A stretch of DNA of 7,317 nucleotides from Rikenellaceae bacterium (GTDB lineage: Bacteria; Bacteroidota; Bacteroidia; Bacteroidales; UBA932), in NCBI GenBank assembly GCA_900769905.1, contig CAAGIL010000004.1, positions 1-7,317 of the forward strand, in the 5' to 3' direction. This document shows, piece by piece, positions 1 to 7,072 of this stretch. Numbering within the stretch: the stretch's first letter is position 1; every line of letters starts with the position of its first letter. The translations under genes and the position numbers were made by a program. The notes beneath the pieces are model-generated. The model saw only the letters and a program-made list of their open reading frames with translations. It ran no database searches and had not been told where the DNA came from.

Positions 1-2
1 AC

Positions 3-50
3 GAGCCCAGTTATGTCCAGACCCGAGCATTCCTGAACGGTGGCTTTTAA
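3..50 (+). CDS. Possible C-terminal tail of an upstream gene (partial)
   Basis: One forward frame is open from the window edge to a TAA at 48-50 and would encode a short tail ending ...RAFLNGGF. It has the same orientation as the SNF2 gene that follows 86 bases later. The fragment is too short to identify. A second forward frame is also open for about 70 bases, so this is only a weak candidate, listed because it would explain the otherwise empty left edge. Confidence 0.2.
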   Translation, partial: EPSYVQTRAFLNGGF

Positions 51-88
51 GCTATTCAAGCATCTCCAATTGATTCCTATCCCCTACC

Positions 89-120
89 CTTGCAAGTCCA
101 CGGGATAATGACTACCTTTG
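89..120 (+). promoter_or_regulatory. Bacteroidota-type promoter candidate for the SNF2 gene
   Basis: TACCTTTG at 113-120 matches the Bacteroidota -7 consensus TAnnTTTG exactly. CTTG at 89-92 matches three of four bases of the -33 TTTG box, with a 20-base spacer. Transcription would start about 126-128, leaving only about 10 untranslated bases before the ATG at 137. No Shine-Dalgarno sequence is visible there, which is normal for this phylum. The -33 region overlaps an 8-bp palindrome CTTGCAAG (89-96). This rests on motif match and position only. Confidence 0.42.
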
Positions 121-136
121 GGCAAACCTTCTTCTG

Positions 137-3100
137 ATGTCAAGAATCAAACTCTCCAATTTCCTTCATCTTGCCGGGCCGGTGATAGCCCGCAGAGGCA
201 CTGAATACTGGAACAACGGCTGCGTGGAACTGCAGGAAGCTGACGGCTCCAGATACCTCGCAACCGTCCACGGGTCAAGGGATTACACCACGGAGGTAGT
301 CCTGGATGGCGATGACGTTGTCAGCCACAACTGCAACTGCCCCTACTCCGGAACGCTTTGCAAGCACGAAGTCGCCCTCCTGCTCGCAGTCAAGGACAAA
401 CTGAGTTCCGGAACGGAGCTCTTCCCTGCCCCGGCCGAAGAAACAAAACCGGCTCCCAAGACCCCAGACAAGCCCGTATTCACGATTAACGGCATCAGTA
501 TCACCGAACGGGAACTTTTCCTGCTCTGCCTCCTTGCAGTGGGCGGCAACAATGCCCTGTCGAAATTGAGCTATATCCCAGTTTCCGTCGGCAGGGATTT
601 CAAAATGACCGCAGCGGAACGCAACTCGATACTCGCCCGCCTTGTCGCTTCAGGCCTCATTGAAGAAAATCGCTACTGGAACGGAAAAAGCTACGAACTC
701 AATGTAGAGTTCTGCTATCCCCTGCTCAAGGAGCTTGTTTCGAATCACGATTCCTGGCTGCAATTCTTCAGATCCTCAATCCGTATTGACAGAAGGGAGC
801 AGTACCTCCTGGAAGTGGCGGAAGTCTGCCTTGGGAAAAGGACTGTCGTAGAGCACGAATGGCCGTATTTAGAGTTCGATTCCGGGAACAACTATTACGT
901 TAGGTCAGCTCTCAAGCAGGTCGTTTTACTGGAAGACCGGAACACTGTGCTTTTCGTCATAAGACACAATATCTTCCATCAGCTATGTCACTTTATCATA
1001 AGCGATGCCATAGAATATGGCCGTCCGGAGTACCTGGAAAAGCTGGTGGAGTTCTTCAACTTTCCCGAGCATTGGGATGCCGAGTGGCACGTCAGCTACC
1101 AGCACCTGCGTATGGGTTCATTCCTTGCAACGGGAGTGCTGATGCCACGCTATGATGCTCCGAAAACATCCTCATATTCCTTCTACACCGATGCCGTAAT
1201 CGCCCTGTACGAAAACCGCCTTGATGACTCAATTAATGCCTTCCGCAAAGGTCTCAGCACTCATAAAGGCAAAAAGGAATGGAAGCATATCCCCTCCGAT
1301 TCCGCCATATTCCTTCTCTATGTCATCGCCCTTGGAAGAAGACGCAATGCAAAGGACCTGGAGGCCCTCCGCAAGATATTGGAGTTCAGAGACAACATAG
1401 AAACAAGGTGGTGCAAGCCTGTCTTCAATCTCGCTGACTATTTCCAGTCCACCAGACAGGTCATTCAGACAGAATTGCTCATCAACTGGCTGAATTCTGA
1501 GGCCCTCTGCTCTGCCTGCCCGAAGGTCATATCAGCGCTCATCCTCGCCTTTTTCAAATCAGGAAATTTGTACTCCGGGGAGTGGCCCGTTCCGAGACTT
1601 GCTGTATTTCAGCGCGAAATGTCCGCCTTCGGCCTGTGCGACAAGGGTCCATGGCCGTACGAAGCGGCCCTTGCCCAATATCAATCTCTGGAACCCTGGA
1701 AACTGGAACTCCAGGAACTCCTTCAGAGCGTGGCGAAATCCTCAGGAGAGCCAGGCGCGGAGCAGGAGAGTTCCGGACGGCTTTCATACCTTGTCGGCCG
1801 CAGTTATCACGGCTATGAAGTCAGAGAAATCCGGGAGCAGTACCGTCTGAAAAGCGGGTCCTGGAGCAAGGGTAAAAAGTTGTCCTTTGTGCGCTACTCC
1901 GCCTCGGACGTGGAGATGGATGAAATCGACAGAAAGATACACGACGCGTGGTTCAAAGATTCAGCTAACAGGATTTATTACAACGAGTTGCCGTCCTTTT
2001 CCATGATACTACCCTACCTCATCGGCACCGACAAAATGCTGCTGGACACCACCCGCGGCGCAAAAACCCTGAGCGTAAGGGAAGAGCTGCCTTTCCTCAC
2101 CACCACCCGCAAAGACGGGATAATAAAGTTCGGGACCAATGTGCCGAATGATGCAGTACATCTGGACAACGGAGTCCTGGACACGGGCAACAAAGGGGAA
2201 TGGGTATTCTACCCGATTAGCCAGGAGGCGGAGGAAATACTCAATCGCCTGCTTGGAATCAATATGGTCCCGGTTTCAGCCGAACCTATGCTCGAACGCC
2301 TGTTCAAGGCAGTGAAAGGCAAGCTGGAGGTCCATTCGGAAATCGATGGTGCAGTTGAAATAGAAAAAATCCAGGGTCAACTGTGTATGGGCCTGAGAAT
2401 CAAGCCCGAAGGCTCGGCATTCCGCGCAGAATTGCACCTCAACCCGTTGGAAGGCGGGTCCAGAAGCGTATTCCCGGGAAGTGGCAGCGAGTTGCTCTAC
2501 GACTGCCGCGACGGCAAGCGCTACGAAATCACCAGGAACCTGAAGCAGGAAAAGGCAGCGTTGAAGATACTCAACCAGCTGTTCTCGGACCTAATCCCGG
2601 AATCCGGCTTCAGCGCCGGCGCACCCGAAATGCTGTTGAGCCTCACCGAACTGCTGGATGTACTGGAATTCAGGCGCAGCAATGGGGAGCTGTTCGCCAT
2701 CGAGTGGCCCGAGGGGCAGCCATTCAAGCTGCTGGAAAGCGATACCTCGAAGTGGGAGATTTCCGCGAACCCGGTGGGTGGCTGGTTCGAGCTGGAAGGC
2801 GATATCCCTCTGACAGACAATCACATAGTGAGTATGTCGCAGCTCCTGGCTATGGTCCGGGAAAGCAGCAGCGGCTACATACGCCTCAGCGAAGGCGAGT
2901 ACCTCCGTTTGAGTGATTCGCTGCGCAAGCAGTTGAAGCGCATCGACGCGCTATCCCAAAAGCAAGGCAACAAGGTGCGGGTGAACGGAATCGCGATGGC
3001 AGTCAGCGGAAGCGATTTGCAGGGAGAGTTGGAGATACTTGAACCTGAATCACTTATACAGATGCGCAAGCGAATCCGCGAGAGCGAAATGCTAAACATT

Positions 3101-4489
3101 GAAGTCCCGCAGGAGCTCAACGCGACCCTGCGCGACTACCAGGAGGACGGGGTACGCTGGATGCTGAGGATGGCGAACTGGGGCGCGGGCGTATGTCTTG
3201 CCGACGATATGGGACTGGGCAAGACCCTGCAGACCCTGGCGTGTATGCTGAGCCGCAAGGACAAAGGGGCGCAGATGGTAGTGGCCCCCGCATCCGTAGT
3301 GGGCAACTGGAGGCGCGAGGCCAACCGTTTCGCACCGTCGCTTAATGTGGTGTTGATGAACGAATTGGCTATGGACACCCGAGGCAATACCATTGCCGCG
3401 CTGGGCTCCGGCGACCTTCTGGTGCTAACCTATGGACTGCTTGTCAGCGAGTGCGAAGCCCTTGCCGCGAGGGAATGGGTGAGCGTATGCCTGGACGAGG
3501 CGCACACAATCAAGAACCGCGACACCAAGTCCTCAGCCGCCGCAATGCGCCTGAAGTCAGATTGCCGGATAATATTGACCGGTACACCAATACAGAACCA
3601 CCTGGGCGAGTTGTGGAACCTGATGCAGTTCATCAATCCCGGGCTGCTCGGGTCTTATGAACACTTCAACGAGCGCTTCATCGCCCCGATCAACGCTGGT
3701 CAGCAGGAAGCACGCTCGCAGCTGAAGCGCCTGATTGCACCCTTCCTGCTGCGCAGAACCAAGCAGGAAGTTGCACGCGAACTCCCTGACAAGGAAGACA
3801 TTACGCTCCCTGTAAGTCTCTCCGGAGAGGAATTGTCAGTATACGAGGTCATACGCCGCAAGGCCAAGTCCGAACTTGAGTCATCCTCGGTAGTGAACGT
3901 CAACGCCCTGGCGATGATTACCAAACTCCGGGAGGCGGCCTGCTCCGCATCGCTGGTCGAGAAAGGGCTCAAGATCCCGTCCAGCAAGCTGTCCATTATG
4001 GTGGACAAGCTGCAGCAAATCGTGGAGCAGGGCAACAAAGTGCTGGTATTCAGCCAGTTCACCTCTTTCCTTGAGATGGCGATAAAGGAGATGGAGGATG
4101 CCGGGATCACTGATTACTTCTACCTCAACGGCTCCACCCCGGTGCGCGAGCGCCAGAAAATGGTGGAGGCTTTCCAGGCTGGGGAGAAGCGGGTATTCCT
4201 GATTTCCCTCAAGGCGGGAGGCCTGGGGCTCAACCTGACCGGCGCCAACTACGTCATCCACCTCGACCCGTGGTGGAACCCAGCCATTGAACAGCAGGCC
4301 ACCGACAGGGCCTACCGCATAGGCCAGAAGCAGAAGGTGACCGTATATCACCTGATTTCGGAACACACCATCGAAGAGAAGATACTCCGCCTCCACCAGA
4401 CCAAGCGCTCCCTCGCCGACTCCCTCCTCCAGGGCAGCGACACGAGCCACAAGCTCACCGCCCAGGACCTCCTGGACATGATTTCCTAA
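137..4489 (+). CDS. SNF2-family DEAD/DEAH-box ATPase with N-terminal SWIM zinc finger
   Basis: Predicted ATP-dependent double-stranded DNA translocase of the SNF2 family, cytoplasmic, 1450 residues. Residues 1-85 form a SWIM domain with the zinc ligands CxCx6CxH (C66, C68, C75, H77), a fold linked to DNA or protein binding. Residues about 118-205 look like a winged helix, and about 350-420 are helical and TPR-like; both are judged by eye. Residues about 560-960 resemble the poorly characterised region found before the motor in bacterial SNF2 proteins. The motor starts near D1000 (DYQEDG) and is complete: Walker A DDMGLGKT 1023-1030 (K1029), DEAH 1120-1123, TGTPIQN 1148-1154, KVLVFSQF 1301-1308, the GGLGLNL segment in 1357-1370, and DRAYRIGQ 1390-1397 with R1391 and R1394. 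All catalytic motifs are intact, so it should be active. The ATG at 137 gives the whole SWIM domain and lies just after a promoter candidate. There is no signal peptide or membrane segment. The family is certain; the substrate and biological role are unknown. No operon partner is visible in the window. Confidence 0.96.
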   Translation: MSRIKLSNFLHLAGPVIARRGTEYWNNGCVELQEADGSRYLATVHGSRDYTTEVVLDGDDVVSHNCNCPYSGTLCKHEVALLLAVKDKLSSGTELFPAPAEETKPAPKTPDKPVFTINGISITERELFLLCLLAVGGNNALSKLSYIPVSVGRDFKMTAAERNSILARLVASGLIEENRYWNGKSYELNVEFCYPLLKELVSNHDSWLQFFRSSIRIDRREQYLLEVAEVCLGKRTVVEHEWPYLEFDSGNNYYVRSALKQVVLLEDRNTVLFVIRHNIFHQLCHFIISDAIEYGRPEYLEKLVEFFNFPEHWDAEWHVSYQHLRMGSFLATGVLMPRYDAPKTSSYSFYTDAVIALYENRLDDSINAFRKGLSTHKGKKEWKHIPSDSAIFLLYVIALGRRRNAKDLEALRKILEFRDNIETRWCKPVFNLADYFQSTRQVIQTELLINWLNSEALCSACPKVISALILAFFKSGNLYSGEWPVPRLAVFQREMSAFGLCDKGPWPYEAALAQYQSLEPWKLELQELLQSVAKSSGEPGAEQESSGRLSYLVGRSYHGYEVREIREQYRLKSGSWSKGKKLSFVRYSASDVEMDEIDRKIHDAWFKDSANRIYYNELPSFSMILPYLIGTDKMLLDTTRGAKTLSVREELPFLTTTRKDGIIKFGTNVPNDAVHLDNGVLDTGNKGEWVFYPISQEAEEILNRLLGINMVPVSAEPMLERLFKAVKGKLEVHSEIDGAVEIEKIQGQLCMGLRIKPEGSAFRAELHLNPLEGGSRSVFPGSGSELLYDCRDGKRYEITRNLKQEKAALKILNQLFSDLIPESGFSAGAPEMLLSLTELLDVLEFRRSNGELFAIEWPEGQPFKLLESDTSKWEISANPVGGWFELEGDIPLTDNHIVSMSQLLAMVRESSSGYIRLSEGEYLRLSDSLRKQLKRIDALSQKQGNKVRVNGIAMAVSGSDLQGELEILEPESLIQMRKRIRESEMLNIEVPQELNATLRDYQEDGVRWMLRMANWGAGVCLADDMGLGKTLQTLACMLSRKDKGAQMVVAPASVVGNWRREANRFAPSLNVVLMNELAMDTRGNTIAALGSGDLLVLTYGLLVSECEALAAREWVSVCLDEAHTIKNRDTKSSAAAMRLKSDCRIILTGTPIQNHLGELWNLMQFINPGLLGSYEHFNERFIAPINAGQQEARSQLKRLIAPFLLRRTKQEVARELPDKEDITLPVSLSGEELSVYEVIRRKAKSELESSSVVNVNALAMITKLREAACSASLVEKGLKIPSSKLSIMVDKLQQIVEQGNKVLVFSQFTSFLEMAIKEMEDAGITDYFYLNGSTPVRERQKMVEAFQAGEKRVFLISLKAGGLGLNLTGANYVIHLDPWWNPAIEQQATDRAYRIGQKQKVTVYHLISEHTIEEKILRLHQTKRSLADSLLQGSDTSHKLTAQDLLDMIS

Positions 4490-4493
4490 CGGC

Positions 4494-4533
4494 CTGCAAG
4501 GATGCCTGTCAATGTCTATTGACTTGCAGTTTT
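4494..4533 (+). terminator. Terminator-like hairpin after the SNF2 gene
   Basis: Five bases after the TAA, CTGCAA (4494-4499) can pair with TTGCAG (4524-4529), and inside it GTCAAT (4508-4513) pairs with ATTGAC (4518-4523) around a GTCT loop. An unpaired 8-base bulge lies on the left side. The stem is followed by TTTT (4530-4533). This looks like an imperfect intrinsic terminator for the SNF2 transcript. The bulge and short T-run make it weak, and its right arm is shared with the larger palindrome at 4516-4566. Confidence 0.35.
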
Positions 4534-4566
4534 ATACAGAAATTGTATAATTATGCAAGTCAATAG
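4516..4566. promoter_or_regulatory. Nested palindrome with TATAAT box (operator- or promoter-like)
   Basis: CTATTGACTTGCA (4516-4528) and TGCAAGTCAATAG (4554-4566) are a perfect 13-bp inverted repeat. Nested inside is a second one, TTATACA (4532-4538) and TGTATAA (4544-4550), around a 5-base loop. The structure holds a perfect -10-like TATAAT (4546-4551) and a -35-like TTGACT (4519-4524), but their 21-base spacing is longer than the usual 17. The right arm overlaps the ATG at 4553. It could be an operator over a promoter, an RNA hairpin controlling the following frame, or both. The symmetry is directly visible; the function is inferred. Confidence 0.55.
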
Positions 4567-4625
4567 CGGAAATTCATTCAGCGAGAACGATTCGCTGGCT
4601 GCACTGCAGAAAAAAATCGTATATT
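4553..4625 (+). pseudogene. 5' fragment of a reading frame interrupted by the IS21-type element
   Basis: An ATG at 4553 opens a frame that stays open to the left IS terminus, encoding about 24 native residues: MQVNSGNSFSENDSL followed by AALQKKIVY. Past the junction the frame runs 13 more codons inside the IS to a TAA at 4664-4666, giving a 37-residue chimera. The native part is polar, with a short amphipathic stretch, and has no recognisable domain. The frame starts within the right arm of the 4516-4566 palindrome, which suggests a regulated gene. If a TATAAT-driven transcript starts about 4558, this ATG would be missed, so the true start is uncertain. The remainder should lie beyond base 7316. 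The evidence is only an open frame in a sensible place, so an accidental ORF is possible. Confidence 0.35.
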
Positions 4626-4650
4626 TGACTATTTCGGTGAAGACCACCCA
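4626..4650. repeat. Left terminal inverted repeat of the IS (istB side)
   Basis: The sequence begins TGACTATTTCGG and ends ACCACCCA. With one gap it aligns to the inverted right terminus (7291-7316), which begins TGAGTATTTCGG and ends GCACCCA. The shared core TATTTCGG...CACCCA is the presumed IstA binding site. Confidence 0.8.
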
Positions 4651-4652
4651 GG

Positions 4653-4673
4653 CATTTCGGCGATAACCACCCA
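4653..4673. repeat. Second, internal left-end repeat of the IS
   Basis: This copy begins CATTTCGG and ends AACCACCCA. It has the same orientation as the terminal copy and starts only 23 bp after the start of that copy's core. Multiple end repeats are characteristic of IS21, where transposase binds several sites per end. The spacing is much tighter than on the right end. Confidence 0.75.
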
Positions 4674-4712
4674 CTTGAGTTAGCGGTACTGCCTGGTGCG
4701 GCAAAGATATGT

Positions 4713-5432
4713 TTATTTTCTCATACTTTCACCTTTTAGCTCAAAGATATGCGAGGTATTCACCATTCTGTCGAGGATGGCATCGGCAATCGTCGCATTC
4801 TTTGCAAGTACTTCATACCAGCTGCTTACAGGTAGTTGGCTTGATATGATTGTGGACTTCCGACCGTGTCGGTCTTCGATGAGTTCCATGAAGTCCAGAA
4901 GTTGCTGACCATCGAGGATTTTCATTCCATAGTCATCAATGATTAGCAGGTCAAGGTCAGCCATCTTCTCAAAGAACTTTGCGATTGTGCCTTCCACGCG
5001 TGCCAGTTGTATTTTCTCAAGCAACTTATGCATATTGATATAGACGACCTTGTATCCGGCAAGGCATGCCTGATAGCCGAGTGCAGTAGCGAGGAAGCTT
5101 TTGCCGACCCCGGACGGTCCTGTTATAAGTACAGCTGCACCCTGGCGGACATACTCGCACGATGCGAGATGCAGGATTCGATCCTTATCCTTGCCTCTGG
5201 CTGAGTCAAAGACCACCTCTTCGATTGTAGCATTGTAACGGAACTTGGCATGCTTGATGAGACGAGCTGTCTTTGACGCGCTGCGCCTCTCCTTCTCTGC
5301 CTGGATTAACATCTGGATGCCGTCATTAAGGGAGACATCCTGCTTCTTTCGGAGCATCTGTATGGCTTCCCACTGTTCGGCCATTCCGCCAAGGTGGAGA
5401 TCCATAAGCTCTTGATAGATTTTACTTTGCAT
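4713..5432 (-). CDS. istB: IS21-family helper ATPase IstB
   Basis: A 239-residue AAA+ ATPase (DnaC/IstB type) that assists the IstA transposase, by family knowledge through ATP-dependent assembly on target DNA. The N-terminal helical part (about 1-65) includes the family-like opening with QELMDLHLGGMAEQWE. Walker A is GPSGVGKS at 105-112 (K111) and Walker B is LLIIDDYG at 162-169 (D166, D167). A sensor-1-like IISSQLP lies at 195-201, with SSQ where many homologues have TSN, and ILDRM (R222) is a likely arginine-finger/sensor region. The frame extends upstream to 5699, but that extension lies antiparallel-frame-free inside istA and has no IstB character; the ATG at 5432 begins the conserved domain. 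Only 13 bases separate it from the istA stop and no Shine-Dalgarno is seen, so it is probably translated from the istA message. The length is normal and the gene intact. Confidence 0.93.
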   Translation of the reverse strand: MQSKIYQELMDLHLGGMAEQWEAIQMLRKKQDVSLNDGIQMLIQAEKERRSASKTARLIKHAKFRYNATIEEVVFDSARGKDKDRILHLASCEYVRQGAAVLITGPSGVGKSFLATALGYQACLAGYKVVYINMHKLLEKIQLARVEGTIAKFFEKMADLDLLIIDDYGMKILDGQQLLDFMELIEDRHGRKSTIISSQLPVSSWYEVLAKNATIADAILDRMVNTSHIFELKGESMRK

Positions 5433-5445
5433 ATAAGTATTGTAT

Positions 5446-7026
5446 TTAGTGGGTTTTATAGTAATCTGCACCTCGTATATTCTCGTGGTTATCACTCGGG
5501 AAGAGCACGGGCTCTTCCTGCATTGATTCAAAGCCGGAGCATTTGCTCTGAACGAGATTCTTGATGTATCCATATTTGCATTGACCGTACTGCAGAGCGA
5601 TTTCACATGCCTTATCAAAGATATCAGGATCGGTGATTTTCTGAAGATGGAAGAGGCCGTCACATGACTTGTAGTAAGTCTCCGGCGGCACGGAGGCATT
5701 TGATGTAAAGATGTTCATCATCACCTCTGCGAGTTTATCCGATATGGCGAGGGCCCTGTCAATGTATTTCTCGGGAGACAGGTTCACGTAGTTCTCGTAG
5801 TATGATGGCAGGTGAGAGGCTACCGTTACATATTTCCCATATGTATTACTGCGAGCGTGCAGGGCGACTTTCTTGCCATCGTAATAGATTGCAACTACGG
5901 TGCGAGTATATTCGACCTTGACCGTCTTTCCGATGAGGGTGTACGGTACTGAGTAGTAGGACTTGTCCCTGCCAAGGTATACATGGCTGTTAGGCTGAAC
6001 CTTCAGTTCCGTCCTCATGCGGATTTCGAACGGTTCCGCAGGCAGAGGTCTTAGATTGGGCTTGTCTATTGCAATGAAGCGCTCTTCACGTGTGAACGGT
6101 ATCTGCTGCATACGCTTCTGAACGAAGGCCTTGAGGAGCCCTGCAATGGCCTCGTTCAGTTCTTCCAATGAGAAGAACTGGCGATGACGAAGCGGCGCAT
6201 ATATACGTCTGTAAGCCCTGCAGACGCCGCCCTCGGCATTGGTCTTATCCTTCGGCTTGTATGCTCTGGCAGGTAGGACAACACAGCCATAGTGATTGGC
6301 GAAGTCCTCAAGTATGGTATTGACCTCCGGCTGATATCGGTCCGACTTTACCACTGCAGCCTTGAGATTGTCCGGAACAAGTATCTTGGGAACTCCTCCA
6401 AAGGCTCTCAGTGCGGACTGTAGACCGTCAAGGAAGTCCTCCACCTTCTGGGATGGGACAGCCTTGATGAACGGGTAATCGGAGGCTGGATTCACGGCTA
6501 TGAAGACCTGACACTTGATTTCCTCGCCGGTTTCAATATCAATATGGGAAAGAGTGTCACCAGCATAGTCAATATGGAGATACTCGCCACCGGGGCGGTC
6601 CTGCTTCATTACGAAGGACGGTTTCTGGGCCTCCGTATATTGGTTGACATGAAAGCAGAACTGGGTATACTCATACCCGTCCGGATTGTCTCTCTTGTAC
6701 TCCTCCCAAAGGAGATAACGGGTAACATGGGTCTTATCCTTGTCTGCTAGTTCCTTAGCAATGTATGGTAGTCTGTCCTGAAGGTCCTCGAACCGCTTGT
6801 CAGAGTACGCCGGATTGCCTCCTGTAAGGCGCTTCTCCAGCACCGGGTCTTCGAGTTTCAGTAGTTCATCAAGGTTCAGTGGATCCGCTTCAGCGAGTCC
6901 GACATACTTGTTTACCGTGCCCTTGTATAGGCCCAACTCTCGGCCTATCGCCCTTTTTGACATCCCGTCCTTATATAGACGGATTACTTGTTTGATTTTG
7001 CTCATTTCTTTACATTTACCTGCCAT
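5446..7026 (-). CDS. istA: IS21-family transposase IstA (DDE integrase)
   Basis: This transposase cuts and joins the IS ends. With the start at 7026 it has 526 residues. It opens with a helix-turn-helix (about 8-42; KIKQVIRLYKDGMSKRAIG and on), then an rve-type RNase H-fold catalytic core with D153 (HIDYAG), D219 (VPDNLKAA) and E265 (KTNAEGG). The D-to-E spacing of 46 residues and the following basic RRIY segment fit IS21. A beta-rich C-terminal domain, Mu-transposase-like, covers about 338-392. Possible starts are 7038, 7026 and 7005. I chose 7026 because many relatives begin with a short MAGK-like leader before MSKIKQ; the 7005 ATG has a purine-rich AAAGAA just upstream and remains a good alternative. 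All catalytic residues are present, with no interruption. It is the first gene of the istA-istB unit, transcribed toward the SNF2 gene's 3' end. Confidence 0.95.
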   Translation of the reverse strand: MAGKCKEMSKIKQVIRLYKDGMSKRAIGRELGLYKGTVNKYVGLAEADPLNLDELLKLEDPVLEKRLTGGNPAYSDKRFEDLQDRLPYIAKELADKDKTHVTRYLLWEEYKRDNPDGYEYTQFCFHVNQYTEAQKPSFVMKQDRPGGEYLHIDYAGDTLSHIDIETGEEIKCQVFIAVNPASDYPFIKAVPSQKVEDFLDGLQSALRAFGGVPKILVPDNLKAAVVKSDRYQPEVNTILEDFANHYGCVVLPARAYKPKDKTNAEGGVCRAYRRIYAPLRHRQFFSLEELNEAIAGLLKAFVQKRMQQIPFTREERFIAIDKPNLRPLPAEPFEIRMRTELKVQPNSHVYLGRDKSYYSVPYTLIGKTVKVEYTRTVVAIYYDGKKVALHARSNTYGKYVTVASHLPSYYENYVNLSPEKYIDRALAISDKLAEVMMNIFTSNASVPPETYYKSCDGLFHLQKITDPDIFDKACEIALQYGQCKYGYIKNLVQSKCSGFESMQEEPVLFPSDNHENIRGADYYKTH

Positions 7027-7054
7027 GGCATGCCTCATTTATCGTTATGAGGTG

Positions 7055-7062
7055 CAAAGATA
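7055..7062 (-). promoter_or_regulatory. Candidate -7 promoter box for istA-istB
   Basis: Read on the minus strand this is TATCTTTG, an exact match to TAnnTTTG, 28 bases upstream of the ATG at 7026. Transcription would begin near 7048. No TTTG is found at the proper -33 distance; the nearest similar bases (TTTC, 7089-7092) are 26 bases away, within the first right-end repeat. The promoter is therefore only half supported, but its position is right and it adjoins a probable IstA binding site, which would allow autoregulation. Confidence 0.38.
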
Positions 7063-7072
7063 CCGAACAAAG

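Noticed and set aside
2383..2916. 177-codon forward frame inside the SNF2 gene
   Set aside because: It is out of frame with the real gene, rich in R, G, P and Q as expected of a shadow frame, and matches no family I know.
3881..4450. Long minus-strand open frame (189 codons) opposite the SNF2 motor
   Set aside because: It lies opposite conserved helicase motifs, and its composition is what the antisense of GC-rich codons gives. No independent start signal or domain is seen.
137..4489. Assignment of the SNF2 gene to a named phage-defence system such as DISARM
   Set aside because: DISARM and similar systems need partner genes (methyltransferase, DUF1998 or PLD proteins). None is in the window, and the SWIM-containing architecture is not diagnostic.
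4516..4704. 62-codon minus-strand frame across the IS left end
   Set aside because: It bridges the IS junction, so it cannot be an ancestral gene as a whole. The plus-strand frame from 4553 fits the local signals better, although a minus-strand gene fragment in 4516-4625 cannot be fully excluded.
5433..5699. N-terminal extension of the istB frame to 5699 (would give 328 residues)
   Set aside because: The extra 89 codons lie inside istA in another frame of the same strand and have no domain character. IstB homology begins at the ATG at 5432.
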